From Gemmatimonadaceae bacterium (GTDB taxonomy: Bacteria > Latescibacterota > UBA2968 > UBA8231): a stretch of DNA of 29,331 bases. The first letter of the stretch is position 1; every line of letters begins with the position of its first letter. The DNA lies in assembly GCA_002726335.1 (NCBI GenBank), contig PBSR01000075.1, positions 1-29,331 on the forward strand, in the 5' to 3' direction. The position numbers were made by a program, and so were the translations under genes. The notes under the pieces were generated by a model, which made no database searches, had not been told where the DNA came from, and saw nothing but the letters and a program-made list of their open reading frames with translations. Shown in pieces: positions 22,708 to 29,331 of this stretch.

Positions 22708-24300
22708 ATGAACCGGCCTAACATTCTGTGGATCTCCCTGGAGGACACCAGCCCGCGCTTCAGCTGCTATGGCGACGAGGTGGCGCGCACGCCGAATATC
22801 GACCGGCTGGCAGCAGCCGGGTGCATCTACCCGCGGGCCTTCTCGGTGGCCGGGGTGTGTGCTCCCAGCCGGGCGGCGATCATCACGGGGATGTATCCCA
22901 CAGCCATCGGCGCCCATCAGATGCGCACCAGTACCAACGTCGATCCGGACCGACCGTCTCCGTATCAAGCCTGTCCGCCGCCGTACGTGAAGTGTTTCAC
23001 CGAGTATCTGCGTGGCGCCGGCTACTACTGCACGAACAACAGGAAGACGGACTACCAGTTCGAGCCACCCCTCACCGCCTGGGATGAACTCGGGGACGAG
23101 GCGCACTGGCGGAACCGTCCGCAAGACACGCCGTTCTTCGCCGTGTTCAATCCGACGGTGACCCACGAGAGCGGCATGTGGCCGGAAAAACACGAGGGTC
23201 AGCCTCTGCGCACCGATGTCGAGGCGGTGGAACTGCCGCCGTACCTGCCCAATACCCCCGTCTGCCGTGAGGCGCTGGCGCGTCACTATGACAACCTGGA
23301 GACAGCCGACGGCCGTGTGGGTGAACTGCTCGACCAACTCGAGGCGGATGGGCTGGCCAACGACACGATCGTCGTGCTGTGGAGCGATCATGGCGAGGGG
23401 CTGCCCCGGGCCAAGCGCTGGCCGTACGACGCCGGCATCCGCATCCCGTTGATCGTGCGCTGGCCCGGGCAGGTGAAGGCAGGCTCTGTGGAAGAGCGCC
23501 TCGTGAGCCTCATCGACCTGGGGCCGACGATGCTGTCCCTTACCGGGACCGTTCGCCCGCGACATCTGCAGGGCCGGCCTTTCCTTGGGCCGGACGCTGA
23601 GCCACGGCAATACATCTATGCATCAAGGGATCGACACGACGAGGCCCACGACCGGGTTCGGGCGGTGCGCGATCGCCGCTACAAGTACCTGCGGCACTAC
23701 TATCCCGAACGACCGTACCTGCTGTGGAATCCGTACCGCAATCGGCATCCGGTGACGCAGGAGATGTGGCGGCTGTATCGTGAGGGGGGACTGCAAGGGG
23801 ATCAGCAGCTGATGTTTGACACGCCGCGACCTGCCGAGGAGTTGTACGATACCAAGGCGGATCCCTTCGAGATGGTTAACCTGGCTGACGATCCGGAGTA
23901 CGGGCCGGTGCTCGAGCGGCTGCGGACGGCGCTGGAGAACTGGCAGGACGAGACCGGGGACCTGGGTGAGGTGGCGGAAGAGGAGATGATGCGTCGCTTC
24001 TGGCCAGACGGGGAGCAGCCGCACACCTCACCGGCGCGCTGTGTACCGATCGCGGCCGAGACCCACGGCCTCGAACTGCTGTCAGAGGGTACTTTCAGTG
24101 CACCCTGTCGCCTGCAACTCCACTGCGCGACGCAGGGAGCCTCCATGACGTACAGGACGGACAGCGACCGAGAAGGGCGCTGGCGGCTCTACACCGAGCC
24201 GATCGACCTGCCACCCGGGACCACGACGATCCGAACCCGGGCTGTGCGCATCGGCTATGCCGACAGCGACGAGCTGGTAGCCAGATTCACCGTGGCATGA
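22708..24300 (+). CDS. Type I (formylglycine) sulfatase with C-terminal beta-sandwich
   Basis: The 530-residue protein hydrolyses sulfate esters. The formylglycine site is Cys51 in CAPSR (51-55), the C-x-P-S-R form needed for maturation. The N-terminal metal region is ISLEDTSPRFSCYGD, in which the usual Asp-Asp pair reads Glu-Asp. The second metal site is SDHGEG in VVLWSDHGEGLPRAKRW, and TDVEAVELPPYLP is a common sulfatase segment. Residues about 455-530 form a separate domain (FSAPCRLQLHCATQGASMTY, then TIRTRAVRIGYADSD) like the chitobiase/fn3-type C-terminal domain. There is no clear signal peptide, so export is uncertain. No maturation enzyme is in the window. The substrate is probably a sulfated polysaccharide fragment. 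The 3' end overlaps the convergent bax-like gene by 14 bases. Confidence 0.93.
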   Translation: MNRPNILWISLEDTSPRFSCYGDEVARTPNIDRLAAAGCIYPRAFSVAGVCAPSRAAIITGMYPTAIGAHQMRTSTNVDPDRPSPYQACPPPYVKCFTEYLRGAGYYCTNNRKTDYQFEPPLTAWDELGDEAHWRNRPQDTPFFAVFNPTVTHESGMWPEKHEGQPLRTDVEAVELPPYLPNTPVCREALARHYDNLETADGRVGELLDQLEADGLANDTIVVLWSDHGEGLPRAKRWPYDAGIRIPLIVRWPGQVKAGSVEERLVSLIDLGPTMLSLTGTVRPRHLQGRPFLGPDAEPRQYIYASRDRHDEAHDRVRAVRDRRYKYLRHYYPERPYLLWNPYRNRHPVTQEMWRLYREGGLQGDQQLMFDTPRPAEELYDTKADPFEMVNLADDPEYGPVLERLRTALENWQDETGDLGEVAEEEMMRRFWPDGEQPHTSPARCVPIAAETHGLELLSEGTFSAPCRLQLHCATQGASMTYRTDSDREGRWRLYTEPIDLPPGTTTIRTRAVRIGYADSDELVARFTVA

Positions 24301-25135
24301 GGTGGGCGTTCTGGCGGATGACGGCACGCACGCGCTCGACGTATTCCTCACGAAGTTCGGAGTAGTTCGTCAGTCCGGCGGCCAGTTCCGCGGCATCGAG
24401 GGGGGCACTGGCGTCGCGCTGTTGACGGCGGAGCGCCCGCCAGTCCGCATAGGCTGGGTGGGTGTTGAGGTTGCGCAGGTAGGAGCGGATGGATCCCGCG
24501 GGCGTCTCGAAATCGGCGATCTCGTGTACGGCACCCGGGTTGCGATCCCGCGGCACGATGCCGCACCCGGGGGTGAAGCACCATTCTCCGTAGATGTTGT
24601 TGCCCAGCCGGGCGAAACGCGAGCGCCCCCAGCCTGACTCGATGGCAGCCTGCGCCAGTGCCAGAGCGGCCGGTACGACGTCGACACGAGCCAACAGCCG
24701 GTCGAGGTGATCGACCGGGTAGTTCTCCAGGGATGCCAGTGGCGCCTCCAGGCGGTATTCTTCCGAGAGATGGCGGAGCCAGTCCACATCCTCCCCGTCC
24801 ATCTTCTCCGGATGACGCCGCTGGTTCTGCAGACGTTGCCGTCGAGCCAGGATGCGACCATTCTCGGCTACCACCATGGGATGGAGATATTCGTAGAACG
24901 TGCGCTTCATGGTCGGTACATCTGAGATCGAGCCGAAATCCGGCAGCGCTGGCGCCGCCGGATTTGTGGTGTCCCGCGCGGGCGGGATGACCGGGACTCC
25001 GACATCCGGCGACGATGTGGCAGGGCTCGCGGGTTCGCTCACCGGCACGGGCTGGTCGGAGCAGGCGGCCATGCCCAACATGATCAGCAGGCTCAGACGA
25101 GCCATCCTGCAGTCGGGATTGATCTGCCTGCTCAC
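24287..25135 (-). CDS. Bax-like glucosaminidase-domain lipoprotein
   Basis: From GTG 25135, which has GGAG five bases upstream, the protein is 282 residues; an ATG at 25105 would shorten it by ten residues. It has a signal peptide and probable lipobox (MAAC, Cys25), a Pro/Thr/Ser-rich linker (about 26-70), and then a region like E. coli Bax, including YLHPMVVAENGRILARRQRL. The glucosaminidase (PF01832-type) core has ALAQAAIESGWGRSRFA with the probable catalytic Glu166, followed by GNNIYGEWCF. It probably cleaves peptidoglycan glycan strands or helps remodel the wall. Its 5' end overlaps a divergent polysaccharide deacetylase gene, and its 3' end overlaps the sulfatase. Confidence 0.9.
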   Translation of the reverse strand: MSRQINPDCRMARLSLLIMLGMAACSDQPVPVSEPASPATSSPDVGVPVIPPARDTTNPAAPALPDFGSISDVPTMKRTFYEYLHPMVVAENGRILARRQRLQNQRRHPEKMDGEDVDWLRHLSEEYRLEAPLASLENYPVDHLDRLLARVDVVPAALALAQAAIESGWGRSRFARLGNNIYGEWCFTPGCGIVPRDRNPGAVHEIADFETPAGSIRSYLRNLNTHPAYADWRALRRQQRDASAPLDAAELAAGLTNYSELREEYVERVRAVIRQNAHLMPR

Positions 25136-26150
25136 AGTTTCTCCGGGATTGGCTGAGGAGTTCGTCTGTTTCGTCTACCACCGGTTTGGCGACGATCGCT
25201 ACCCGTCGACCAACATCGCTGTCGATGCCTTTCGTGGCCAGCTGGAGTACCTGCGGGATGAGGGCTTCACCGTCCTGACGCTGGGCGACGCCCTGGTGCG
25301 CCTCGATGCCGGCTCACTCGGTGGCCCGACGGCGGTCCTCACCGTCGACGACGGCTACGATTCCTTCCGCACCGGCGCTCTGCCCCTGTTGCAGGAGTTC
25401 GGCATGCCGGCGACCCTGTTCGTCAACACCAACAGTATCGGTCGACGGGGCATGCTGGACTGGGACGACCTGACCGAACTGCTGGCACAAGGTATGGAGA
25501 TCGGCAACCATACGGCCACACACGACTACTTCCTCGATCTGCCACCGGCAGGCCGTTCCCTGACGTTCGGCGAAGATGTCGCCCAGGCGCAGGGCACCTT
25601 AACCGAGCGTCTGGGGCAGGCACCGAAGTTGTTCTCCTTTCCCTTCGGAGAATACGATCCGGACATGCGGGCATCTGTTGAACGGCTCGGATTCGCCGCG
25701 GCGGTGGCGCAGAACTCGGGTGTTGTCTCGTCTCACGCCGATCGCTTCGCCCTGCCACGCTTCCCCATGGGAGGACCGTATGCCACCGTGGACGGGTTCA
25801 AGCGCAAGGCACGTATGCTGGCGTTGCCGGTAGTCGCCCGTGAACCCGAATCACCGGTCGTGGCAGGTGATTCGGCGCCCTGGCTGACACTACGCGTGGT
25901 ACGGGAGGGAATCAGCCTGCACCGGGCACAGTGCTTCGTTGCCGGTGCCTCCGCCTGCAGCCTGCAGGTTGAGGCTGACGCCGATACGGCGACCCTGCGC
26001 GTGCACGGCCACGAACCGTTGCAGGGACGGCGCACTCTCTATACGGTGACGGCGCCGTCGACATCAGGGCCGGGGTGGCACTGGTTCAGCCACGTCTGGG
26101 TTCGCCCCCGGACGGATTACGGCGCGACGATCCGCAAGCTGGGGAAGTAG
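25071..26150 (+). CDS. Secreted polysaccharide deacetylase (NodB-type)
   Basis: The ATG at 25071 has GGAG nine bases upstream and gives 359 residues with a signal peptide (ISRLRRAILQSGLICLLTV, cut near GLAEE). The NodB domain (about 30-235) has the metal-binding TVDDGYDS (Asp93, Asp94), GNHTATH (His147 and His151) and a conserved FSFPFGEYDP. These are the Asp-His-His metal triad and catalytic motifs of carbohydrate esterase family 4. The C-terminal 110 residues look like an all-beta module (WLTLRVVREGISLHRAQC, GWHWFSHVWVRP). The likely substrate is N-acetylated cell-wall or capsule sugar. The 5' end is buried in the bax-like gene and the 3' end overlaps vapC by 34 bases. Confidence 0.9.
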   Translation: MPNMISRLRRAILQSGLICLLTVSPGLAEEFVCFVYHRFGDDRYPSTNIAVDAFRGQLEYLRDEGFTVLTLGDALVRLDAGSLGGPTAVLTVDDGYDSFRTGALPLLQEFGMPATLFVNTNSIGRRGMLDWDDLTELLAQGMEIGNHTATHDYFLDLPPAGRSLTFGEDVAQAQGTLTERLGQAPKLFSFPFGEYDPDMRASVERLGFAAAVAQNSGVVSSHADRFALPRFPMGGPYATVDGFKRKARMLALPVVAREPESPVVAGDSAPWLTLRVVREGISLHRAQCFVAGASACSLQVEADADTATLRVHGHEPLQGRRTLYTVTAPSTSGPGWHWFSHVWVRPRTDYGATIRKLGK

Positions 26151-26521
26151 GAAGAGAACCGGCCTCGATCCCGAGTCACCAACGTCAGGCTGGCCACAGC
26201 CGCGTGGGCGCCGATGAAGAAATCCGGCAGAGGAGCACTGCGGCTGCCACCCGCAGTTCGATAGCGCAGGAAGGCTTTGCCCGCCAGGAACAACGCCTCC
26301 TTCGGCAGTGAGAGCATGGTGAGACTGCAGCCATTGAGGGCGAATTCCAGATCCTCGATCAGCTCGAAACCGATGGACACCTCGGCATAGACCACTGGAT
26401 TGATGCAGATGGGCCCCTTCACCCCCTGAGCCTCGAGGGTTGTCTGAGACCAGCCAGCCCACTCCGGATCGTCTGTGAAGAGGTCGAGGAGGACGTTGCT
26501 GTCGATGAGTGCGCCGTTCAC
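26117..26521 (-). CDS. vapC: PIN-domain toxin, VapC-like
   Basis: The 134-residue protein is a complete PIN domain. The four acidic residues that hold magnesium are Asp7 (LIDSNVLLD), Glu47 (VVYAEVSIGF), Asp100 (LPDFFIGAHA) and Asp118 (TRDRGRFSSYFP). All are present, so it should be an active ribonuclease that cuts RNA, commonly initiator tRNA or rRNA in characterised VapCs. It overlaps the antitoxin stop by four bases, with the antitoxin first, the normal VapBC order. Its 3' end overlaps the convergent deacetylase gene, yet both C-termini look intact. Confidence 0.9.
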   Translation of the reverse strand: MNGALIDSNVLLDLFTDDPEWAGWSQTTLEAQGVKGPICINPVVYAEVSIGFELIEDLEFALNGCSLTMLSLPKEALFLAGKAFLRYRTAGGSRSAPLPDFFIGAHAAVASLTLVTRDRGRFSSYFPSLRIVAP

Positions 26522-26745
26522 TCATCCCCGCGTGTGAGGGCGAGGATCTCATCGGTGCCCATGCGGACGGTGGCGACCCCTCGGTAGCGCCGTAGCGGTC
26601 GCTCGCGCACCTGATCATCTGTGCATTTGACGACGTAGACACGCCCCCCTTCTTCAATAAAATCGACCTCGGACGAGGGTCCGATGCCGAGTTTCTGCCT
26701 GATGTGCTGGGGAATGGTTACCTGTCCTTTGGTGGTCATTCGCAT
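26518..26745 (-). CDS. vapB: AbrB/SpoVT-like antitoxin, VapB-like
   Basis: The ATG at 26745 follows AAGGAAGG and gives 75 residues. The N-terminal half is a swapped-hairpin AbrB/SpoVT DNA-binding domain: MTTKGQVTIPQHIRQKLGI, then a strand pair EVDFIEEGGRVYVVKC. The C-terminal tail (LRRYRGVATVRMGTDEILAL) is the flexible arm that normally blocks the toxin. It would neutralise the PIN toxin encoded just downstream and repress their common promoter. An ATG two codons later is possible. A longer frame upstream would run through the operator and promoter and is rejected. Confidence 0.9.
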   Translation of the reverse strand: MRMTTKGQVTIPQHIRQKLGIGPSSEVDFIEEGGRVYVVKCTDDQVRERPLRRYRGVATVRMGTDEILALTRGDE

Positions 26746-26761
26746 AGCGGCCTTCCTTGGT

Positions 26762-26799
26762 ATTACCAGTAATATTCCTACCCTTATGGCCCGGCGCAA
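26762..26799 (-). promoter_or_regulatory. vapBC promoter with overlapping palindromic operator
   Basis: On the minus strand TTGCGC (26799-26794) is followed after 17 bases by AATATT (26776-26771). The perfect palindrome ATTACCAGTAAT (26762-26773) overlaps the end of that -10 and the expected start point, 17 bases before the vapB ATG. A repressor bound there would block transcription, as expected for VapB autoregulation. Confidence 0.55.
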
Positions 26800-26833
26800 G
26801 CTTTCTTCTTGACAGAGATCACTTCCCGTGGGA

Positions 26834-26863
26834 GTGTATCAGTGTGTCAATTAACCGATACAC
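26834..26863. repeat. Inverted repeat upstream of mini-HTH gene B
   Basis: GTGTATC (26834-26840) is followed after 16 bases by its exact reverse complement GATACAC (26857-26863). It ends 22 bases before the ATG of the mini-HTH protein. It may be an operator or a leader hairpin. The paralogue at 17024 also has a hairpin ending at a very similar distance from its start codon, with a GGTAT/ATACC arm inside. Confidence 0.4.
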
Positions 26864-26885
26864 CGCTTGGGAGGGAGATCGGACC

Positions 26886-27077
26886 ATGCTGGACAAAGGA
26901 TTCACGAAAGAACAGGTGGAGCGGGTCGCGCGTATGTACCACAGCGTCAACGATGCCAGCCGGGCCATGGGAATCACGCCGCGCAGCTTCAGTCGCCTGT
27001 GCCGCAAGTACGACATCGACACACCGTGGGCGCGCAAGCGGCGTCTCCGCCAGGAGGCCCAGCAGGTCAGGGGGTAA
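26886..27077 (+). CDS. 63-residue Fis-like helix-turn-helix mini-protein (paralogue B)
   Basis: The ATG at 26886 follows GGGAGGGAG and gives 63 residues. The HTH is EQVERVARMYHSVNDASRAM, then GITPRSFSRLCRKYDIDTP, followed by a basic tail (WARKRRLRQE). It aligns without gaps to the protein at 16836-17024, sharing Glu12, Arg13, Ala15, Arg16, Tyr18, Asp23, Ala24, Gly29, Arg33, Phe35-Ser36-Arg37, Cys39, Arg40, Tyr42, Thr46-Pro47, Ala49 and Arg50. As with that protein, only the Fis-type DNA-binding unit is present. It is the first gene of a unit with a GntR regulator and an ABC transporter, 21 bases before the GntR ATG. It could co-regulate that operon, but I see no direct evidence of targets. Confidence 0.75.
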   Translation: MLDKGFTKEQVERVARMYHSVNDASRAMGITPRSFSRLCRKYDIDTPWARKRRLRQEAQQVRG

Positions 27078-27098
27078 CACCGCCTGGCTGTGGTCACG

Positions 27099-27500
27099 AT
27101 GGGTGAAACCTCCCTGCATCTCCGACTCGACCCGTCCCGGGCAGAGCCGCTCTACACGCAGATCCAGGCCCAGATCAAGTATCTGCTGGCCAGTGGTGGG
27201 CTGCGGGCTCAGGACGAACTGCCGTCGGTGCGGGCTCTCGCTGAGGGCTACCTGATCAACCCGAATACGGTGGTGCGCGCCTACGCGGAACTGGAGCGGG
27301 AAGGTCTGGTCTACAAGAAGCGCGGCACGGGGACCTTCGTCTCCGACGAGGCGGCGGGCATGGCGACGGCGGAAAAGGAACGCATCGTCGGCCGACGCCT
27401 GCGGGAAGCCATCGACGAAGGACGTTCACTCGGCCTGACCGAGGCGCAGCTGCGGCAGGCCTTCGACCAGCAGTTGGATCACCCGGACGCAGAGGGCTAA
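27099..27500 (+). CDS. GntR-family transcriptional regulator, YtrA type
   Basis: From ATG 27099 the product is 133 residues; an in-frame GTG at 27090 is an alternative, and neither has a strong ribosome-binding sequence. The N-terminal winged HTH is typical: PLYTQIQAQIKYLLASGGLR, then DELPSVRALAEGYLINPNTV, then RAYAELEREGLVYKKRGTGT. The C-terminal part is only a short helical region (about 90-133), which defines the YtrA subgroup. YtrA regulators usually sit with, and repress, ABC transporter genes induced by cell-wall stress or metabolites, exactly as here: the ATPase gene begins three bases after this stop. It probably controls its own operon. Confidence 0.93.
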   Translation: MGETSLHLRLDPSRAEPLYTQIQAQIKYLLASGGLRAQDELPSVRALAEGYLINPNTVVRAYAELEREGLVYKKRGTGTFVSDEAAGMATAEKERIVGRRLREAIDEGRSLGLTEAQLRQAFDQQLDHPDAEG

Positions 27501-27503
27501 CCC

Positions 27504-28412
27504 ATGGCCGAAGCAGTTATCCAGACCGAAGGTTTCACCCGTCGCTACGGCAGCACGGTGGCGGTGGACGGACTCACCCTGACGGTGGACCGGGGTCAGG
27601 TCTTCGGGTTTCTGGGGCGCAACGGCGCCGGCAAGACGACGACGATCAAGACGCTGTTGGGGCTGTTGCGGCCGACGAGCGGCAGCGTCCGGGTTCTGGG
27701 ACTGGATCCGGTGGCCGATGGTGTCGAACTGAGGCAGCGTATCGGCTACGTGTCCGAAACACCGCAGCTCTATCCCTGGATGCGTGTCCGTGAGATGGTC
27801 CGTTTCACCGGCAGTTTCTACGATCGATGGAACGATGGCCACATTGCCGGACTGCTCGGCCAGTTCGGCCTCGATCCCGAGCGCAGAGTGAAAAACCTGT
27901 CGCGCGGCATGGGGGCGCAACTGGCTCTCGTGCTGGCCATGGGGCACGAGCCCGAGCTGCTCATACTCGACGAACCGGCCACGGGTCTGGATGTGCTTGT
28001 GCGGCGCGACTTTCTGGAGAGCATCGTGCAGGTCATTCAACAGGAAGGTCGCACGGTGATGCTGTCATCGCACATGGTGCACGAGATGGAGCGGGTCGCC
28101 GATCGGGTTGCCGTGATCGAAGGAGGGCGGCTGCTGGCCTGCGATGACACCGACGCCTTCAAGGGACGGGTGAAGAAGGTCCTGGTGCGGCTGAGCGGTG
28201 GGGACGAAGACGGTCTGAGAAGGGTCGACGGTGTCAGCGAGATCGAGGGGAGCGGGGACCGCAGACTGGTGACGGTAGCGGACTATGGTGAGGCCCATCG
28301 TGAGGCGCTCGGTGCTGCAGGCGCAGACGTTGTGGACGTTGTCGACATGAGTCTGGAAGAGAGCTTCATCGAAATGGTTCGGCCCTACGCGCGCCGGCAG
28401 GGAGAACTGTGA
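27504..28412 (+). CDS. ABC transporter ATP-binding protein
   Basis: The 302-residue protein has Walker A GRNGAGKTT (38-46, Lys44), a Q-loop region near SETPQLYPW, an ABC signature that reads LSRGM (132-136) in place of LSGGQ, Walker B LLILDEPATGLD with Asp156-Glu157, and an H-loop SSH. The LSRGM form is common in exporters of the ABC-2 type that follow YtrA-like regulators. The last 80 residues (about 220-302) are an accessory domain ending in the usual SLEESFIEM. It powers export by the permease encoded next; the stop shares one base with that start (TGATG). Substrate unknown. Confidence 0.95.
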   Translation: MAEAVIQTEGFTRRYGSTVAVDGLTLTVDRGQVFGFLGRNGAGKTTTIKTLLGLLRPTSGSVRVLGLDPVADGVELRQRIGYVSETPQLYPWMRVREMVRFTGSFYDRWNDGHIAGLLGQFGLDPERRVKNLSRGMGAQLALVLAMGHEPELLILDEPATGLDVLVRRDFLESIVQVIQQEGRTVMLSSHMVHEMERVADRVAVIEGGRLLACDDTDAFKGRVKKVLVRLSGGDEDGLRRVDGVSEIEGSGDRRLVTVADYGEAHREALGAAGADVVDVVDMSLEESFIEMVRPYARRQGEL

Positions 28413-29331
28413 TGCGTGCCCTGCTGTGGAAGGAATTCCGCGAGAACATCTACAAGGTGGCCACCGGGCTGGGCGTCGTGCTGTTGCTGCATATCTTGCG
28501 GCAGTTTGAGGTTTTCAACCGGTCGTTCGACAACGACATCAATGGCTGGGCCCCCGTCATTGCAGGTCTCAGCGCAGGTGTCCTGGGTATGGATGCCTTC
28601 GCCGGGGAACGAAGCCGGGGCACTCTCGAGTTTCTGCTTGTGCGGCCCGTGTCAGGAGCGCGAATCGTCGCTTCGAAGTTCATTGTGGGTGCGGTGGGTC
28701 TGTTCGTCATCGTCGCTGCATTCTGGGTAGTCGCGTACGCCACACCCTTCGCATTGAACCTCTCGCCCTACGGTGCCCGATCGGCGGTCCAGACGATCGC
28801 CGAGGTCCCCTGGCTGGCCATGGTCTATGCCTGGTTTCTCCCGGCTCTCGTCGTCTACGCAGTCGTCTTTGTCGCCTCTGCGGCGACAGAGAACTCAGCA
28901 GAAGCGGCGGGCGCCGGATGTATAATCGCTGTGGTAGCGCTGATATTCCTCGTGCTTGTGGTACAGCTCTATCCCGGGTTTCTCTACCAGCGAACCGCAA
29001 TTCTGGATCTGGTAAGTGTCGTCTTCAGCCGCGAAGGTGATCTGTTTCGGATCGCCACTCGAGGAGACGAGATTCTTCGACGGACAGCACTCGCCGGCGG
29101 ATTGGTGGGGGCGGGACTCGTCGCCGCATGGCTTCTCATCGGTCGTTTCCGAGAAATCACGTTCGATCGTCGGCAGCTGGTGGTCAGCGGCTTCATTCTC
29201 GTGACCCTCGCGATGACGGTGCCACGTCTCATGCCGGACGACAGCGAGAGGATCCTGCCCATCGGCTCGTTGCATGTTGGCGATCGAGTCAGAGATCTTG
29301 CCCTCATCGGCGAACGCGCGTTCCTGTTGTG
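28412..29331 (+). CDS. ABC-2 type permease, 3' end cut by window edge
   Basis: An ATG at 28412, with GGAG seven bases upstream, opens a frame of 306 complete codons that runs off the window. It starts MRALLWKEFRENIYKVATGL, a common ABC-2 permease opening in which a short cytoplasmic helix leads into the first membrane segment. The conserved MDAFAGERSRGTLEFLLVRP follows (compare GE...GTLE.LL..P), and then membrane segments around FIVGAVGLFVIVAAFWVVAY, LPALVVYAVVFVASAA, CIIAVVALIFLVLVVQLYPG, LAGGLVGAGLVAAWLL and LVVSGFILVTLAMTV. After the last of these the chain continues as a soluble stretch (LMPDDSERILPIGSLHVGD), so this is likely a fusion or extended form with an exported domain. Partner of the ATPase just upstream. 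Confidence 0.88.
   Translation, partial: MRALLWKEFRENIYKVATGLGVVLLLHILRQFEVFNRSFDNDINGWAPVIAGLSAGVLGMDAFAGERSRGTLEFLLVRPVSGARIVASKFIVGAVGLFVIVAAFWVVAYATPFALNLSPYGARSAVQTIAEVPWLAMVYAWFLPALVVYAVVFVASAATENSAEAAGAGCIIAVVALIFLVLVVQLYPGFLYQRTAILDLVSVVFSREGDLFRIATRGDEILRRTALAGGLVGAGLVAAWLLIGRFREITFDRRQLVVSGFILVTLAMTVPRLMPDDSERILPIGSLHVGDRVRDLALIGERAFLL

Noticed and set aside
21943..23610. A 555-codon open frame on the minus strand opposite the glycoside-hydrolase-like and sulfatase genes
   Set aside because: It is antisense to two genes with clear motifs (CAPSR, SDHGEG, YCMDNE), and its translation is a His/Arg/Val-rich sequence without domains. Long antisense frames are expected at this GC content.
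26809..26839. TTGACA at 26809-26814 as the promoter of the mini-HTH-GntR-ABC operon
   Set aside because: No acceptable -10 lies 16-19 bases downstream; the nearest TAT word is 22 bases away.
1..29331. CRISPR array, insertion sequence, tRNA or rRNA genes
   Set aside because: I looked for regularly spaced direct repeats, transposase motifs, terminal inverted repeats and tRNA cloverleaf patterns and saw none. Almost all of the window is coding, and the larger gaps (16372-16835 and 17025-17420) hold the hairpins and sites listed above.

Overview
The window reads as a stretch of a free-living, high-GC, flagellated, probably Gram-negative bacterium. Genes are closely packed, many start codons overlap the previous stop (ATGA, GTGA, TGATG), GTG and TTG starts are common, and several products carry lipoprotein signal peptides. 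A class I lysyl-tRNA synthetase, a sulfatase and a secreted TIM-barrel protein that I associate with Latescibacterota, Poribacteria and Planctomycetes metagenomes make a Latescibacterota-like lineage my best guess. That is an inference from remembered families, not a search result. I see no rRNA, tRNA, CRISPR array, insertion sequence or prophage.

Layout. Bases 1-5238 hold the end of a probable fliL, a minus-strand set (phosphohexomutase, SAM hydrolase, lipoprotein) and a divergent pair (FN3/beta-propeller lipoprotein, TPR protein). Bases 5280-7217 hold infA and class I lysS, ending in a strong shared hairpin terminator. Bases 7245-10469 hold yhbY and fxsA (minus) and comEC (plus). Bases 10481-15623 are a minus-strand block: GNAT acetyltransferase, alkaline-phosphatase-superfamily phosphodiesterase, secreted unknown, THUMP RNA methyltransferase, and an ADP-ribosyltransferase-like protein with HEAT repeats. 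Bases 15692-17172 are a regulatory patch rich in hairpins: a 60-residue membrane protein, a sigma-region-4-like protein, a candidate 23-residue ORF with its own promoter and terminator, a 62-residue Fis-like HTH protein and a CRP-type palindrome.

Bases 17421-24300 are seven overlapping or nearly abutting plus-strand genes: GNAT, Cys-motif protein, SGNH hydrolase, YihX-like HAD phosphatase, HExxxH lipoprotein, glycoside-hydrolase-like protein and sulfatase. The last three are exported or probably exported and fit breakdown of sulfated polymer outside the cytoplasm. Bases 24287-26150 hold a Bax-like glucosaminidase lipoprotein and a polysaccharide deacetylase whose 5' ends overlap head to head. 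Bases 26117-26799 are a VapBC toxin-antitoxin pair with a palindromic operator. From 26886 to the window end runs a Fis-like mini-protein, a YtrA-type GntR regulator, an ABC ATPase and an ABC-2 permease that is cut by the window edge.

The least ordinary parts are the two paralogous mini-HTH proteins (about 44% identical without gaps) sitting behind hairpins in two regulatory settings, the small transcription unit between one of them and the sigma-like gene, the ART-HEAT fusion, and the HEIGTH lipoprotein inside the sulfatase cluster.
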